Source of the DNA: Scolanthus callimorphus | Taxonomy: Eukaryota; Cnidaria; Anthozoa; Actiniaria; Edwardsiidae | Length of the DNA: 64,000 nucleotides | NCBI GenBank assembly: GCA_033964015.1 | Contig: JAWWUD010000109.1 | Coordinates: 124,001 to 188,000 of the forward strand | Direction: 5' to 3' | Part shown: one piece after another, positions 37,051 to 48,179 of the stretch | Position numbering within the stretch: position 1 is the first letter of the stretch | Layout: every line of letters begins with the position of its first letter | Position numbers and translations under genes: made by a program | Notes under the pieces: model-generated | What the model saw: only the letters and a program-made list of their open reading frames with translations | What the model was told of the DNA's origin: nothing | The model's database searches: none

Positions 37051-37589
37051 TGTCTGTGACCGATACTTGTGAAACACAGACTTGAGCTGTCAGTAGTCCT
37101 AGACGTCTTGGGCTGTAATGGCGCTTAAGGTTTCCAAGTAAGGCCACAATATCCCGATATAAAAACATCATATTCGTAGAGTTATTCTCCGGATGGAAGG
37201 AGGCATCAAAATCATGGCATCAAACATTTATAAGCATTGTCGTCTGTGTGAAATATTACGTTAAAAATTCGAGAGATTAAGATCCATTATCAAAGATTGC
37301 CCCTCGTGCATTTTAAACAATTTGTCAAACACAAGATTAATACGAGAATCATGAATTTCTCGCAACATTTGGATTTTCCGTCAACCCCAAAACACTTATC
37401 TAGGATACAAATGTGGTAGTGAATACTGATAGATCGTGATCGTTTGTTACTTTTTATATTTTCCATCCTGCGATTGTTTTTAAATTTTAAAACGTTCCTC
37501 ATTTTATAGAAGATGTATGTAGATATTTTTATCACCATATAATTTTATGTTTTTACCATTTTAGTACTTGCCTTGTATAAATATTTCTT

Positions 37590-37675
37590 TTGAATCCATT
37601 ACTGTAAAGCGCTTAGAAGGCTGATATAAGCGCTATAAAACTGTTTATTATTATTAATGTTTATTATTAGACCGT
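37590..37675 (+). repeat. SINE/LINE-like 3' tail
   Basis: GTAAAGCGCTTAGAAGGC, GCGCTATAAAACTG and a TTATTATTATTAATG tail resemble the 3' ends of short retroposons common in invertebrates. It interrupts the degenerate left flank of the array. Confidence 0.45.
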
Positions 37676-37863
37676 ATTCGCGTGTACCCTGCGAACAGTG
37701 GTTTCCTCCTCTCTTAGGCCGACTTCGCTTGCTGGTATCCTCAATGAGGATTTTCTTGCCCACAAAATCAATAGCAAATGGTTTCCCATACGCTCTTCAT
37801 ACCTATGCTTTGATAGGAGAATAAACGCTAAAGGTACAGTGTCACGATTTTCAGGTTAATTTA

Positions 37864-38014
37864 GGCCTACGGCAAACGCCGAACTTCAGCCGCTCTTCTT
37901 CTGTCGAACCTTTCCTTTTACAAAGGATGCCGCTTCATTATACTTTATGATCAAGAAATTGCCATTGTTTCGTATTGGAACGGCGCGACTCTGGCGCGGC
38001 GTTTGCCGCGGGCC
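37864..38014 (+). mobile_element. PIF/Harbinger-like MITE in array unit 1
   Basis: Ends GGCCTACGGCAAACGCCG and its inverse (CGGCGTTTGCCGCGGGCC) with flanking TTA. The empty site AATTTAGGCAGC in units 2-4 confirms a clean insertion of 151 bp plus a 3-bp duplication, as in PIF/Harbinger elements. Confidence 0.8.
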
Positions 38015-38360
38015 TTAGGCAGCTTAAATGCAGTCAAATTCACAAGAAATGACCGAAATAATCCTCTAGGTTTGTTAAATTAGCTTTCAGCTTCTAGATA
38101 AGTACACATTTAGAGTACTTTCTTGTGAGTTGAGCGGCCGATGGATCCTTTTTGATTTCGTACCAGCCTGAACTGTTTCAAACTGTTTTCAAATATAAGA
38201 ATGTTTGTATAATGCTACTTTTTAGTTCCTACAATATTGGATTATGTGTTGTTTATATGCAGACCACCGCCGGCGGCCTACTTTTATAGAATTTTGTAAA
38301 AACAACCGTGTGGGGCTACCATATGCGTTCAAATTGTACAATGATTCGGTTTTACAAGTA

Positions 38361-38514
38361 CACTCTTTTTTTTATAAGAACGTCTAAGAATCGACTTCAG
38401 CCTGGGCAAAATCAGGTATTTTTTACAGTAAATGTATCCGAATGTTCTTAATCTTTGGCCATATTTCAGCCTTGACGTTCTTATAAAAAAGGTTCTTATA
38501 AAGAAAAAAGAGTG
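38361..38514. mobile_element. Tc1/mariner-like MITE in array unit 1
   Basis: CACTCTTTTTT at the left, AAAAAAGAGTG at the right, flanked by TA. The site is empty in units 2-4. It shares the inner GTTCTTATA words with the CAGTAAAA family. Confidence 0.8.
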
Positions 38515-39969
38515 TAATGTACTGTTCTCATGGAAATATATGCAAATATAGTGACAGTGAGTGAAACTGATCGTTTTCGTATTATATATCAATGAACCTA
38601 AAACTTTTAATACTCATGCCTCTAGATAGACATCCTGAAACAGAGCAAATTCCGATTTTGAAAGAAATCGCTGGACCGGTTTCTTATAGACAAGCCTGCT
38701 AATCTAGACAATATAATTGTTTACCATAACTTGAAAAATACAACTTTATAACCTTGTACTATTTATGTTCGGTTCAAAGATTCATTTTAATAAAAAGGAA
38801 AAGAATTTTAAATGACCAGGAAAAGGTTCCCTCCCATCTCTGTGGTCGTCACTGATACCCCACAGGGTTCCCGGTCAACTCTGGAGGCAAATTCTGGAAC
38901 ACGAGCGATTAATGGCGGTCTGATTTGTATGTATTTGCGCTGTTAAAATTACCAATTTCAACTCAAGATACGACAAAACAGCTTTAGGGGAACTGGTTGA
39001 TGTCTACCTGCGCTTAAAAATGATGAAACTTTGAAATGACAGAAACTTTTCCCCTCATTCGAGGCGAGACAGAAAAGAAACAGCATAGTGCTTTCAAAAT
39101 TGTGCGATTTGGTCCGTAACACATCTCGTTTGCTCCATAGAAACGTAGCGTTTAGACTATCGAAAGACAACTTTGCAACGCCCAAAGCAACACCGAAAAT
39201 ATTTCTTACTCTCTAAGCCTCGATTATGAACTATAAGGGTAGACAAGAATTGCGGGGATTTCTGGTGTTCTAGTCTTTCTGATTCACTGATCGAGCAAAA
39301 AACGTCAGCACAATATGTCAAGCTAGCATCACTTGGTAGTTTCCCAACACAAGCGCACCTGTTTGAATGATTTGGTAATCGTTACCAAACCTCGACAGTA
39401 AGGTAATGTACATACATTTTGTATACACCACTTTCACAATGGCCGCCGCTCATTTACATGACGCATTCAAACTTTAAAGCTATTTGAAATTTTGACATGA
39501 AAATTATTAAAAGTTATAGCGCATGATGACTTTCATAGCATTTGTGGAGTTGAGTTGAAAACAGCAATTCTTGGACGAGATATAAGCATCTGAAGTTTTC
39601 AAAATACACCAAAACGTGGCCAGAAAGTCTTGTAGTGAAAAGCCCATACATATGTCTTTATTTGTGAGGTCCTATAATCCGTCAATATTTAACCAAATTA
39701 TCTACATTTTCTGAAACTGTGTTTTCTGATGTAATTTCTTGAGCAGCAAGTTTTTGACTACAGCAAATATTTCTTTCGTCTTTAACTTGAAAAAGTGGTG
39801 TATAAGAACACGAGATTACGAGAACAGCTCTTAAAATCCGAGATTTCAAGAATCATAAGAATTTCGCGATATTCTGGATTTTCCGAACGACCATTCGTCT
39901 CTCAAAAAAACAGTTATGAAGGATAAAAATGTGGTATGAATAATGGTAGACTGTATATAGTTCCCTCCT

Positions 39970-41902
39970 CCAATGAGGATTTCTTCTTACCCACAAAATC
40001 AACAGCAAATGGTTTCCCGTACGCTCTGCGTACCTATGTTTTGATAAGAAATTTGAAAAACGTGCAGTGCACGATTTTTGGGTTAATTTTGGCTGCTTAA
40101 ATGCAGTCAAATCCACAAGAAATAGCCGAAATAACTTAAAATAACCTTTCAGCTTCTAGATGAGTACACATTCAGAGTATTTTCTTGTGATATTGAGCGG
40201 CCGATGGATCCTTTTTGATTTCGTACCAGCCTGAACTGTTTCCAAACTGTGACTGTTTTCAAATACAACAATGTTTATATAATGCTACTTGTAGTTCCTT
40301 TGTCTTTCTCAAACTAAATTGAAGTACAATATTGGATTCTGTGTTGTTTATACAGACCACCACCGGCGGCCTAGTTTTATAGAATTTTGTTAAAATAACC
40401 GTGGTGGGGCTACCATATGCGATCAAAGTACAATTCGGTTTTACAAGTTATGTACTGTTCTCATGGAAATATATGCAAATATAGTGTGAGTGAACCTGAT
40501 CGTTTTCGTATTATATATCAATGAACCTAAAACTTTTAATACTGATGCCTCTAAATAGACATCCTAAACACAGCAAATGAAATCGCTGGATCGGTTTCTT
40601 ATAGACAAGCCTGTTAATCTAGACAAAAGAATTGTTTACCATAACTTGAAAAATACAACTTTATAACCCTTGTACTATTTATGTTCGGTTCAAAGATTCA
40701 TTTTGATGAAAAGGAAAATAATTTCAAATGACCAGGAAAAGGTTCCCCTATCTCTGTGGTCGTCACTGATATAATACCCACAGGGTTCCCGGTCAACACT
40801 GGAGGCAAATTCTGGAACACGAGCAATTGCTCGATTGATGGCGGTCTGATTTGTATGGATTTGCGCTGTTAAAATTACCAATTTCAACTCAAGATACGAC
40901 AAAACAGCTTTTGGGAAACTGGTTGATGTCAACCTGCGCTTAAAAATGGACAGAAACGTTTCACCTCATTCGAGGCGAGACAGAAAAATAACGATATGCT
41001 TTCACTAAATGCTGCGATTTGGTCCATAGCAATGTCTCGTTTGCCCAATAGAACGTAGCGTTTGGGCCATCGAAGCACAACTTTGCAACGCCCAAAACAA
41101 CACCGAAAATATTTCTTACTCTCTAAGCCTCGATTATGAACTATAAGGGTAGACAAGAATTGCGGGGATTTCTGGTGTTCTAGTCTTTCTAAATCACTGA
41201 TCGAGCAAAAAACGTCAGCACAATATGTCAAGCTAGCATCACTTGGTAGTTTCCCAACACAAGCGCACCTGTTTGAATGATTTGGTAATCGTTACCAAAC
41301 CTCGACAGTAAGGTAATGTTCAATCATGTAATCTTACGGAACGCCTCATACATTTTGTATACACCACTTTCACAATGACCGCCGCTCATTTACACGAGGC
41401 ATTCAAACTTTAAAGGTATTTGAAATTTTGACAAGAAAATTATTAAAAGTTATAGCGCATGATGACTTTCATAGCATTTGTGGAGTTGAGTTGAAAACAG
41501 CAATTCTTGGACGAGATATAAGAATCTGAAGTTTTCAAAATACGCCAAAACGTGGCCAGAAAGTCTTGTAGTGAAAAGCCCATTCATATGTCTTTATTTG
41601 TGAGGTCCTATAATCCGTCAATATTTAACCAAATTATACTACATTTTCTGAAACTGTGTTTTCTGATGTAATTTCTTGAGCAGCAAGTATTTGACTACAG
41701 CAAATATTTCTCTCGTCTTTAACTTGAAAAAGTGGTGTATAAGAACACGAGATTACGAGAACAGTTCTTAAAATCCGAGATTTCAAGAATCATAAGAATT
41801 TCGCGATATTCTGGATTTTCCGAACGACCATTCGTCTCGCAAAAAACAGTTATGAAGGATAAAAATGTGGTATGAATAATGGTAGACTTATAGTTCCCTC
41901 CT
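39970..41902. repeat. Array unit 2
   Basis: 1,933 bp, almost identical to unit 3. It gives the undisturbed state at both MITE sites of unit 1. Confidence 0.9.
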
Positions 41903-43833
41903 CCAATGAGGATTTCTTCTTGCCCAAAAAATCAATAGCAAATGGTTTCCCGTACGCTCTGCGTACCTATGTTTTGATAGGAAATTTTGATAAACGTGCA
42001 GTGCACCGCGATTTTTGGGTTAATTTAGGCAGCTTAAATGCAGTCAAATCCACAAAAAATGGCCGAAATAAGTTAAAATAACCTTTCAGCTTCTAGATGA
42101 GTACACATTCAGAGTATTTTCTTGTGATATTGAGCGGCCGATGGATCCTTTTTGATTTCGTACCAGCCTGAACTGTTTGCAAACTGTTTTCAAATACAAC
42201 AATGTTTATATAATGCTACTTGTAGTTCCTTTGTCTTTCTCAAACTAAATTGAAGTACAATATTGGATTCTGTGTTGCTTATACAGACCACCACCGGCGG
42301 CCTAGTTTTATAGAATTTTGTTAAAATAACCGTGGTGGGGCTACCATATGCGATCAAAGTACAATTCGGTTTTACAAGTTATGTACTGTTCTCATGGAAA
42401 TATATGCAAATATAGTGTGAGTGAACCTGATCGTTTTCGTATTATATATCAATGAACCTAAAACTTTTAATACTGATGCCTCTAAATAGACATCCTAAAC
42501 ACAGCAAATGAAATCGCTGGATCGGTTTCTTATAGACAAGCCTGTTAATCTAGACAAAAGAATTGTTTACCATAACTTGAAAAATACAACTTTATAACCC
42601 TTGTACTATTTATGTTCGGTTCAAAGATTCATTTTCATGAAAAGGAAAATAATTTCAATTGACCAGGAAAAGGTTCCCCTATCTCAGTGGTCGTCACTGA
42701 TATAATACCCACAGGGTTCCCCGTCAACACTGGAGGCAAATTCTGGAACACGAGCAATTGCTCGATTGATGGCGGTCTGATTTGTATGGATTTGCGCTGT
42801 TAAAATTACCAATTTCAACTCAAGATACGACAAAACAGCGTTTGGGGAACTGGTTGATGTCAACCTGCGCTTAAAAATGGACAGAAACGTTTCACCTCAT
42901 TCGAGGCGAGACAGAAAAATAACGATATGCTTTCACTAAATGCTGCGATTTGGTCCATAGCAATGTCTCGTTTGTCCAATAGAACGTAGCGTTTGGGCCA
43001 TCGAAGCACAACTTTGCAACGCCCAAAACAACACCGAAAATATTTCTTACTCTCTAAGCCTCGATTATGAAATATAAGGGTGGACAAGAATTGCGGGGAT
43101 TTCTGGTGTTCTAGTCTTTCTGATTCACTGATCGAGCAAAAAACGTCAGCACAATATGTCAAGCTAGCATCACTTGGTAGTTTCCCAACACAAGCGCACC
43201 TGTTTGAATGATTTGGTAATCGTTACCAAACCTCGACAGTAAGGTAATGTTCAATCATGTAATCTTACGGAACGCCTCATACATTTTGTATACACCACTT
43301 TCACAATTACCGCCGCTCATTTACACGAGGCATTCAAACTCTAAAGGTATTTGAAATTTTGACAAGAAAATTATTAAAAGTTATAGCACATGATGACTTT
43401 CATAGCATTTGTGGAGTTGAGTTGAAAACAGCAATTCTTGGACGAGATATAAGCATATGAAGTTTTCAAAATACACCAAAACGTGGCCAGAAAGTCTTGT
43501 AGTGAAAAGCCCATACATATGTCTTTATTTGTGAGGTCCTATAATCCGTCAATATTTAACCAAATGATACTACATTTTCTGAAACTGTGTTTTCTGATGT
43601 TATTTCTTGAGCAGCAAGTTTTTGACTACAGCAAATATTTCTTTCGTCTTTAACTTGAAAAAGTGGTGTATAAGAACACGAGATTACGAGAACAGCTCTT
43701 AAAATCCGAGATTTCAAGAATCATAAGAATTTCGCGATATTCTGGATTTTCCGAACGACCATTCGTCTCTCAAAAAACAGCTATGAAGGATGAAAATGTG
43801 GTATGAATAATGGTAGACTTATAGTTCCCTCCT
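41903..43833. repeat. Array unit 3
   Basis: 1,931 bp. Differs from unit 2 by scattered substitutions and small indels. Confidence 0.9.
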
Positions 43834-45178
43834 CCAATGAGGATTTCTTCTTGCCCACAAAATCAATAGCAAATGGTTTCCCGTACGCTCTGCGTACCTA
43901 TGTTTTGATAGGAAATTTTGATAAACGTGCAGTGCACGATTTTTGGGTTAATTTAGGCAGCTTAAATGCAGTCAAATCCACAAGAAATGGCCGAAATAAG
44001 TTAAAATAACCTTTCAGCTTCTAGATGAGTACACATTCAGAGTATTTTCTTGTGATATTGAGCAGCCGATGGATCCTTTTTGATTTCGTACAAGCCTGAA
44101 CTTTTTTCAAACTGTTTTCAAATACAACAATGTTTATATAATGCTACTTGTAGTTCCTTTGTCTTTCTCAAACTAAATTGAAGTACAATATTGGATTCTG
44201 TGTTGTTTATACAGACCACCACCGGCGGCCTAGTTTTATAGAATTTTGTTAAAATAACCCTGGTGGGGCTACCATATGCGATCAAAGTACAATGATTCGG
44301 TTTTACAAGTTATGTACTGTTCTCATGGAAATATATGCAAACATAGTGTGAGTGAAACTGATCGTTTTCGTATTATATATCAATGAACCTAAAACGTTTA
44401 ATACTGATGCCTCTAGATAGACATCCTAAACACAGCAAATGAAATCGCTGGATCGGTTTCTTATAGATAAGCCTGTTAATCTAGACAATAGAATTGTTTA
44501 CCATACTTGAAAAATTCAACTTTATAACCCTTGTACTATTTATGTTCGGTTTAAAGATTCATTTCGATTAAAAGGAAAATAATTTCAAATGACCAGGAAA
44601 AGGTTCCCCTATCTCTGTGGTCGTCACTGATACCCACAGGGTTCCCGGTCAACTCTGGAGGCAAATTCTGGAACACGAGCAATTGCTCGATTGATGGCGG
44701 TCTGATTTGTATGGATTTGCGCTGTTAAAATTACCAATTTCAACTCAAGATACGACAAAACAGCTTTTGGGGAACTGGTTGATGTCAACCTGCGCTTAAA
44801 AATGGTCGGAAACTTTTACCCTCGGAAAACGGCATAGTGCTTTCAAAATTTGCGGTCCGTAACACATCTCGTTTGCTCCATAGAAACGTAGCGTTTAGAC
44901 TATCGAAAGACAACTTTGCAACGCCCAAGACAACACCGAAAATATTTCTTACTCAATAGGCCTCGATTATGAACTATCAGGGTAGACAAGAATTGCGGGG
45001 ATTTCTGGTGTTCTAGTCTTTCTGATTCACTGATCAAGCAAAAAACGTCAGCACAATATGTCAAGCTAGCATCACTTGGTAGTTTTCCAACACAAGAGAA
45101 CCTGTTTGAATGATTTGGTAATCGTTACCAAACCTCGACAGTAAGGTAATGTTCAATGATGTAATCTTACGAAACGCC
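43834..45178. repeat. Array unit 4, truncated at the gene side
   Basis: About 1,345 bp. Similarity ends after ATGTAATCTTACGAAACGCC, where unique sequence leading into the 45327 gene begins. Confidence 0.9.
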
Positions 45179-45190
45179 TCGTGGGCTGAA

Positions 45191-45326
45191 TTAAATATAG
45201 CTGCGTTGTGTTATCAGGACTCAACGAGTTGCCCAGCTCATTACAGAGGGGTCGTTAGATCTCAACAGCTAACCTGATCCACAGTAACACTTTGTTATCA
45301 GTCCAGGGAACAAGAGACCCGAAAAC
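45191..45326 (+). promoter_or_regulatory. Probable promoter and 5' leader of the 849-codon gene
   Basis: TTAAATATAG at 45191 is a possible TATA-like element in the short unique stretch between the tandem array and the ATG. The start context AAAACATGG is good for eukaryotic initiation. Inferred from position. Confidence 0.4.
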
Positions 45327-47876
45327 ATGGTATGTGTTTTCGCCTTCGTGTTTTCTGCTCTCGTCTGCTCGGCCTTCCCGTTTAGTGCCTCTGCCTCGTT
45401 AATTTCCAACGCTGCACAGTTATCTATGAGGGGTGCCAACGTTGCCCTTGGCGCGTACTCCCGATCCAACACCGTAGCGGCGCTGTCATTGTTAGAGCAA
45501 GAAAAGTTCGAGGAAGCGACGGAATCCCTTGTTCAAGCTGCGATCACGCTTGGCTTCCTTGATATTGGAGCTGGCTTCTTGCTACCCATGACCGAAAAAC
45601 TTGTGGATTATGTCATGGAAAATTCAGCATTTGGTGCCACGAGACAGAAGATCAAACTTTATACCGAGATTCTCAAACGCGAAGCTGCCAAAGGTGCACA
45701 CATGGACAAGAAGCTTGTCACGAGCACTAAGAAAGCCATAGAAACCACCCTAAGCGCTGACATTGCGAAGCTCCCGTCAAAAGGCAAGATTGCCAAGGCA
45801 TTCGCCAAGGTCGGAAAATGGCTAAAGGGAGCCTCCGTATTCGATGTCCTTGGACCTATCAGCGACCTCCTTACTATAGGGGTGAATTTCTGGGGCCTGG
45901 ACATCGCTATAAAGGACAAGAACACACCCGGTATTGTTGCCGCCTCGTTGAGTATTGCTGCCGGAGTAATAGGAATAGCGTACTTTATCGGGGCAGTTGT
46001 GACGGGATCAGCAATCCTTGGACCAATCGGAGCAATAGGTGGAGCGATTATCGGCATTGGTGCTACCCTAATAGAGTTGTTTGGAGGTCCGGGCTACGAC
46101 AAAGCCGCGGTCGAGGAATACTATGCAAGACTAAGACGGCTAAGGTCACTTGGAGATGCATGCATAGCCACAATCGACAAGCGTATGGAGTTCTTGGAGC
46201 ATGTCGGGGCCAACTTCACTGACGTCTATGTCAATAACCAGGCATCGTCTATAACAGCTATTGGGAGAGGTGAGTTGGATTTCATCGACTCAACGTACTT
46301 AGATGACTATGGTGTCGCCTTCAATAACTCCTTCTGGCACCGGAAATACCACGGGGATGCAAACAGTGTAGGTAGTACCCATGCACGTAAACTATTGAAG
46401 AATGGCACTTTTGTTTGCATTGGGCACTTCCGTTGGATACAAAGCCCATACATGCCCCTTGATTCTAGTTCGACAGGATGGGGCAAAACCCTTGATGGCA
46501 TAGGTTTTGATTTCTATGGGAAGTACAAAAAAAACTCCACCATTGGAGGTGTTTATCTTTTTATCAACTCCAATTTCATTCAGGGAGAACAACTGAATGC
46601 CTTTGTTATCAATACCTATAAACATAGGCCAGGTTCCTTCAGAGAGCACATCGCCAAACAAGACAATGACGTCATTAGTATTAATGATTACAAGAAATTT
46701 CATAAATTCAACGAAATCGAAATATACACAAATTTTGGAAGTGATTGCCTTAACATAAATGGTATGATAGGTGAATTCCATGACGATTATAAGGATAAGT
46801 TTACAGCTGTTTTAGGGTTCAATGCGCGTATTGGATACAATATGCTTTCTTTTAGAGGCATGACAAAAGAGCGAGAGCACATAAAAGGCGTATTCTATGA
46901 CTCCAAGACACACGTGCTGAAATATTTTCATGGAGAAAACCGAGACAGCCACACCCTTGGCAAAGTTTTTGATGTTTCCATGTTTCACGGTTCACCATTT
47001 GACGATCACGTCGTTTTGTTCCCACACGATTTTAAGGTTTACCAGACATCCGGAAGCAACGTCTACGAAATCCATTTTGATGAGATTGAAAGAGTCTTTC
47101 GAGATAGGGCGTCGAGTCATGAGTTTGAAATCACCGATCAAAGCAAGCAACCTTTCAAAATAAACCTCGACACAACCGAAAATATCATTAACAAAAACGA
47201 TCTTGTTCTTAGTTACAGTGGATTCAATATTTTGGAAATTTACGGCGCGAAAGGCCGTTATACACATGTCCCTAAAATCAAAATTACCTTGAAGAATGGA
47301 ACCACCAATGGGTACGTCTTTATCAACAACGAAAAATTCCTGCCACTTGATCACAGCCACATGTTTATCCGCCGTATAAGTGGCGTGCAAAAAAATTTGA
47401 ACATCACTCGATCTCCTCATCATGTCAATTTCCCCGAAAATAATCGAGATGATTTGTTACTCTTGAATTGTTCAGCAGAGCAAGACCTAGTTTCCGGTAA
47501 TTACACGGTTGACATGAAGGGTGGGATCGATGCGGTTATTATAAGTGATAAGTATTTACTGGATCCCTGTGGTATCGATGGCGACACGGTGACCCTTATG
47601 GTTCGTGATGGCCCGCAATTTGAGTCTAAGGACACGTTTTTAATTTCTATTGAAAAAAGCGAAGATGACGATGAAGGTACTGCATTCCGCGTAGATATCG
47701 AGATGCGAAACGTAGAGAGAGTGATCAATGAGTATAGCGATCGCCTGCTCGCCTTTGATGTCGGCCACCGCGCTGCCATGCCGATTGACCTGTATGAGGA
47801 CTACATCGATACAACTAGCCGCACACTGGGCGTTGAAAGCGCGTTTTTTTGGGAACAAAACAAATCCGATGATTGA
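45327..47876 (+). CDS. Intronless secreted protein with glycine-rich hydrophobic segment, unknown family
   Basis: One open frame of 849 codons, ATG to TGA. Residues 1 to about 23 look like a signal peptide. About 45-170 are helical and Lys/Ala-rich. About 202-253 are strongly hydrophobic and glycine-rich (GAVVTGSAILGPIGAIGGA), with two likely helical hairpin spans. From about 300 to the end it is beta-rich, Asp/Asn/Lys-rich with several N-glycosylation motifs, and ends in an acidic tail. No exact family recognised. The plan (signal peptide, helical part, glycine-zipper hydrophobic segment, long beta-rich part) resembles some secreted pore-forming or RTX-type bacterial proteins; this is inference from composition only. 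No intron in 2.5 kb, unlike its neighbours, may mean retrocopy or transfer. No stop or frameshift. The flanks are a tandem array and a MITE. Confidence 0.8.
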   Translation: MVCVFAFVFSALVCSAFPFSASASLISNAAQLSMRGANVALGAYSRSNTVAALSLLEQEKFEEATESLVQAAITLGFLDIGAGFLLPMTEKLVDYVMENSAFGATRQKIKLYTEILKREAAKGAHMDKKLVTSTKKAIETTLSADIAKLPSKGKIAKAFAKVGKWLKGASVFDVLGPISDLLTIGVNFWGLDIAIKDKNTPGIVAASLSIAAGVIGIAYFIGAVVTGSAILGPIGAIGGAIIGIGATLIELFGGPGYDKAAVEEYYARLRRLRSLGDACIATIDKRMEFLEHVGANFTDVYVNNQASSITAIGRGELDFIDSTYLDDYGVAFNNSFWHRKYHGDANSVGSTHARKLLKNGTFVCIGHFRWIQSPYMPLDSSSTGWGKTLDGIGFDFYGKYKKNSTIGGVYLFINSNFIQGEQLNAFVINTYKHRPGSFREHIAKQDNDVISINDYKKFHKFNEIEIYTNFGSDCLNINGMIGEFHDDYKDKFTAVLGFNARIGYNMLSFRGMTKEREHIKGVFYDSKTHVLKYFHGENRDSHTLGKVFDVSMFHGSPFDDHVVLFPHDFKVYQTSGSNVYEIHFDEIERVFRDRASSHEFEITDQSKQPFKINLDTTENIINKNDLVLSYSGFNILEIYGAKGRYTHVPKIKITLKNGTTNGYVFINNEKFLPLDHSHMFIRRISGVQKNLNITRSPHHVNFPENNRDDLLLLNCSAEQDLVSGNYTVDMKGGIDAVIISDKYLLDPCGIDGDTVTLMVRDGPQFESKDTFLISIEKSEDDDEGTAFRVDIEMRNVERVINEYSDRLLAFDVGHRAAMPIDLYEDYIDTTSRTLGVESAFFWEQNKSDD

Positions 47877-47928
47877 AGTTATCAGATGCACAAGGCACAC
47901 AACGATTCCCCTTCTTGCCCATTGCCAT

Positions 47929-48179
47929 TTACAGCTGTTTCAGGTAACACGCGACCCAGCGCGTTCAAAATATTTTTGGGCAGTTTGTTTTTTCTACGAC
48001 GTCAATCAAATCGTCTAGTGCAGTGAATTGGCTTCTGTCTCGCAAAGGAAGCCAAACAAATGCACTGGGCAAGGATTTCATTGGCTCACATGGATTGCAT
48101 TGATTGACAACGCAGAAAATCCAACTGCCAAACTCAAAGAATCAACGGCGAAGTCGCGTGTTACCTGAAACAGCTGTAA
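47929..48179. mobile_element. MITE just downstream of the intronless gene
   Basis: TTACAGCTGTTTCAGGTAAC at the left and the inverse at the right, about 26 bp each, 251 bp overall. It starts 53 bp after the stop codon, so it may lie in the 3' untranslated region. Confidence 0.85.

Larger units (their letters stand above)
37740..39969. repeat. Array unit 1, lengthened by two MITEs
   Basis: 2,230 bp. The excess over the 1.93-kb unit is explained by insertions at 37864-38014 and 38361-38514, both absent from the other units. Confidence 0.9.
37330..45178. repeat. Tandem array of 1.93-kb units
   Basis: Direct copies anchored on CCAATGAGG start at 37740, 39970, 41903 and 43834, the last truncated at about 45178. 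Weak similarity extends left to about 37330 (GAATTTCTCGC ... ATTTTCCG). Units 2 and 3 are nearly identical; units 1 and 4 share variants against them. No conserved long open frame runs through all copies. The last copy stops about 150 bp before the start codon at 45327. Confidence 0.95.

Noticed and set aside
41872..44009. Similar frames of 69 and 68 codons in array units 3 and 4, and 100-codon frames on the opposite strand
   Set aside because: A one-base-type difference breaks the frame in unit 2 and unit 1 lacks it, so there is no sign of coding constraint.
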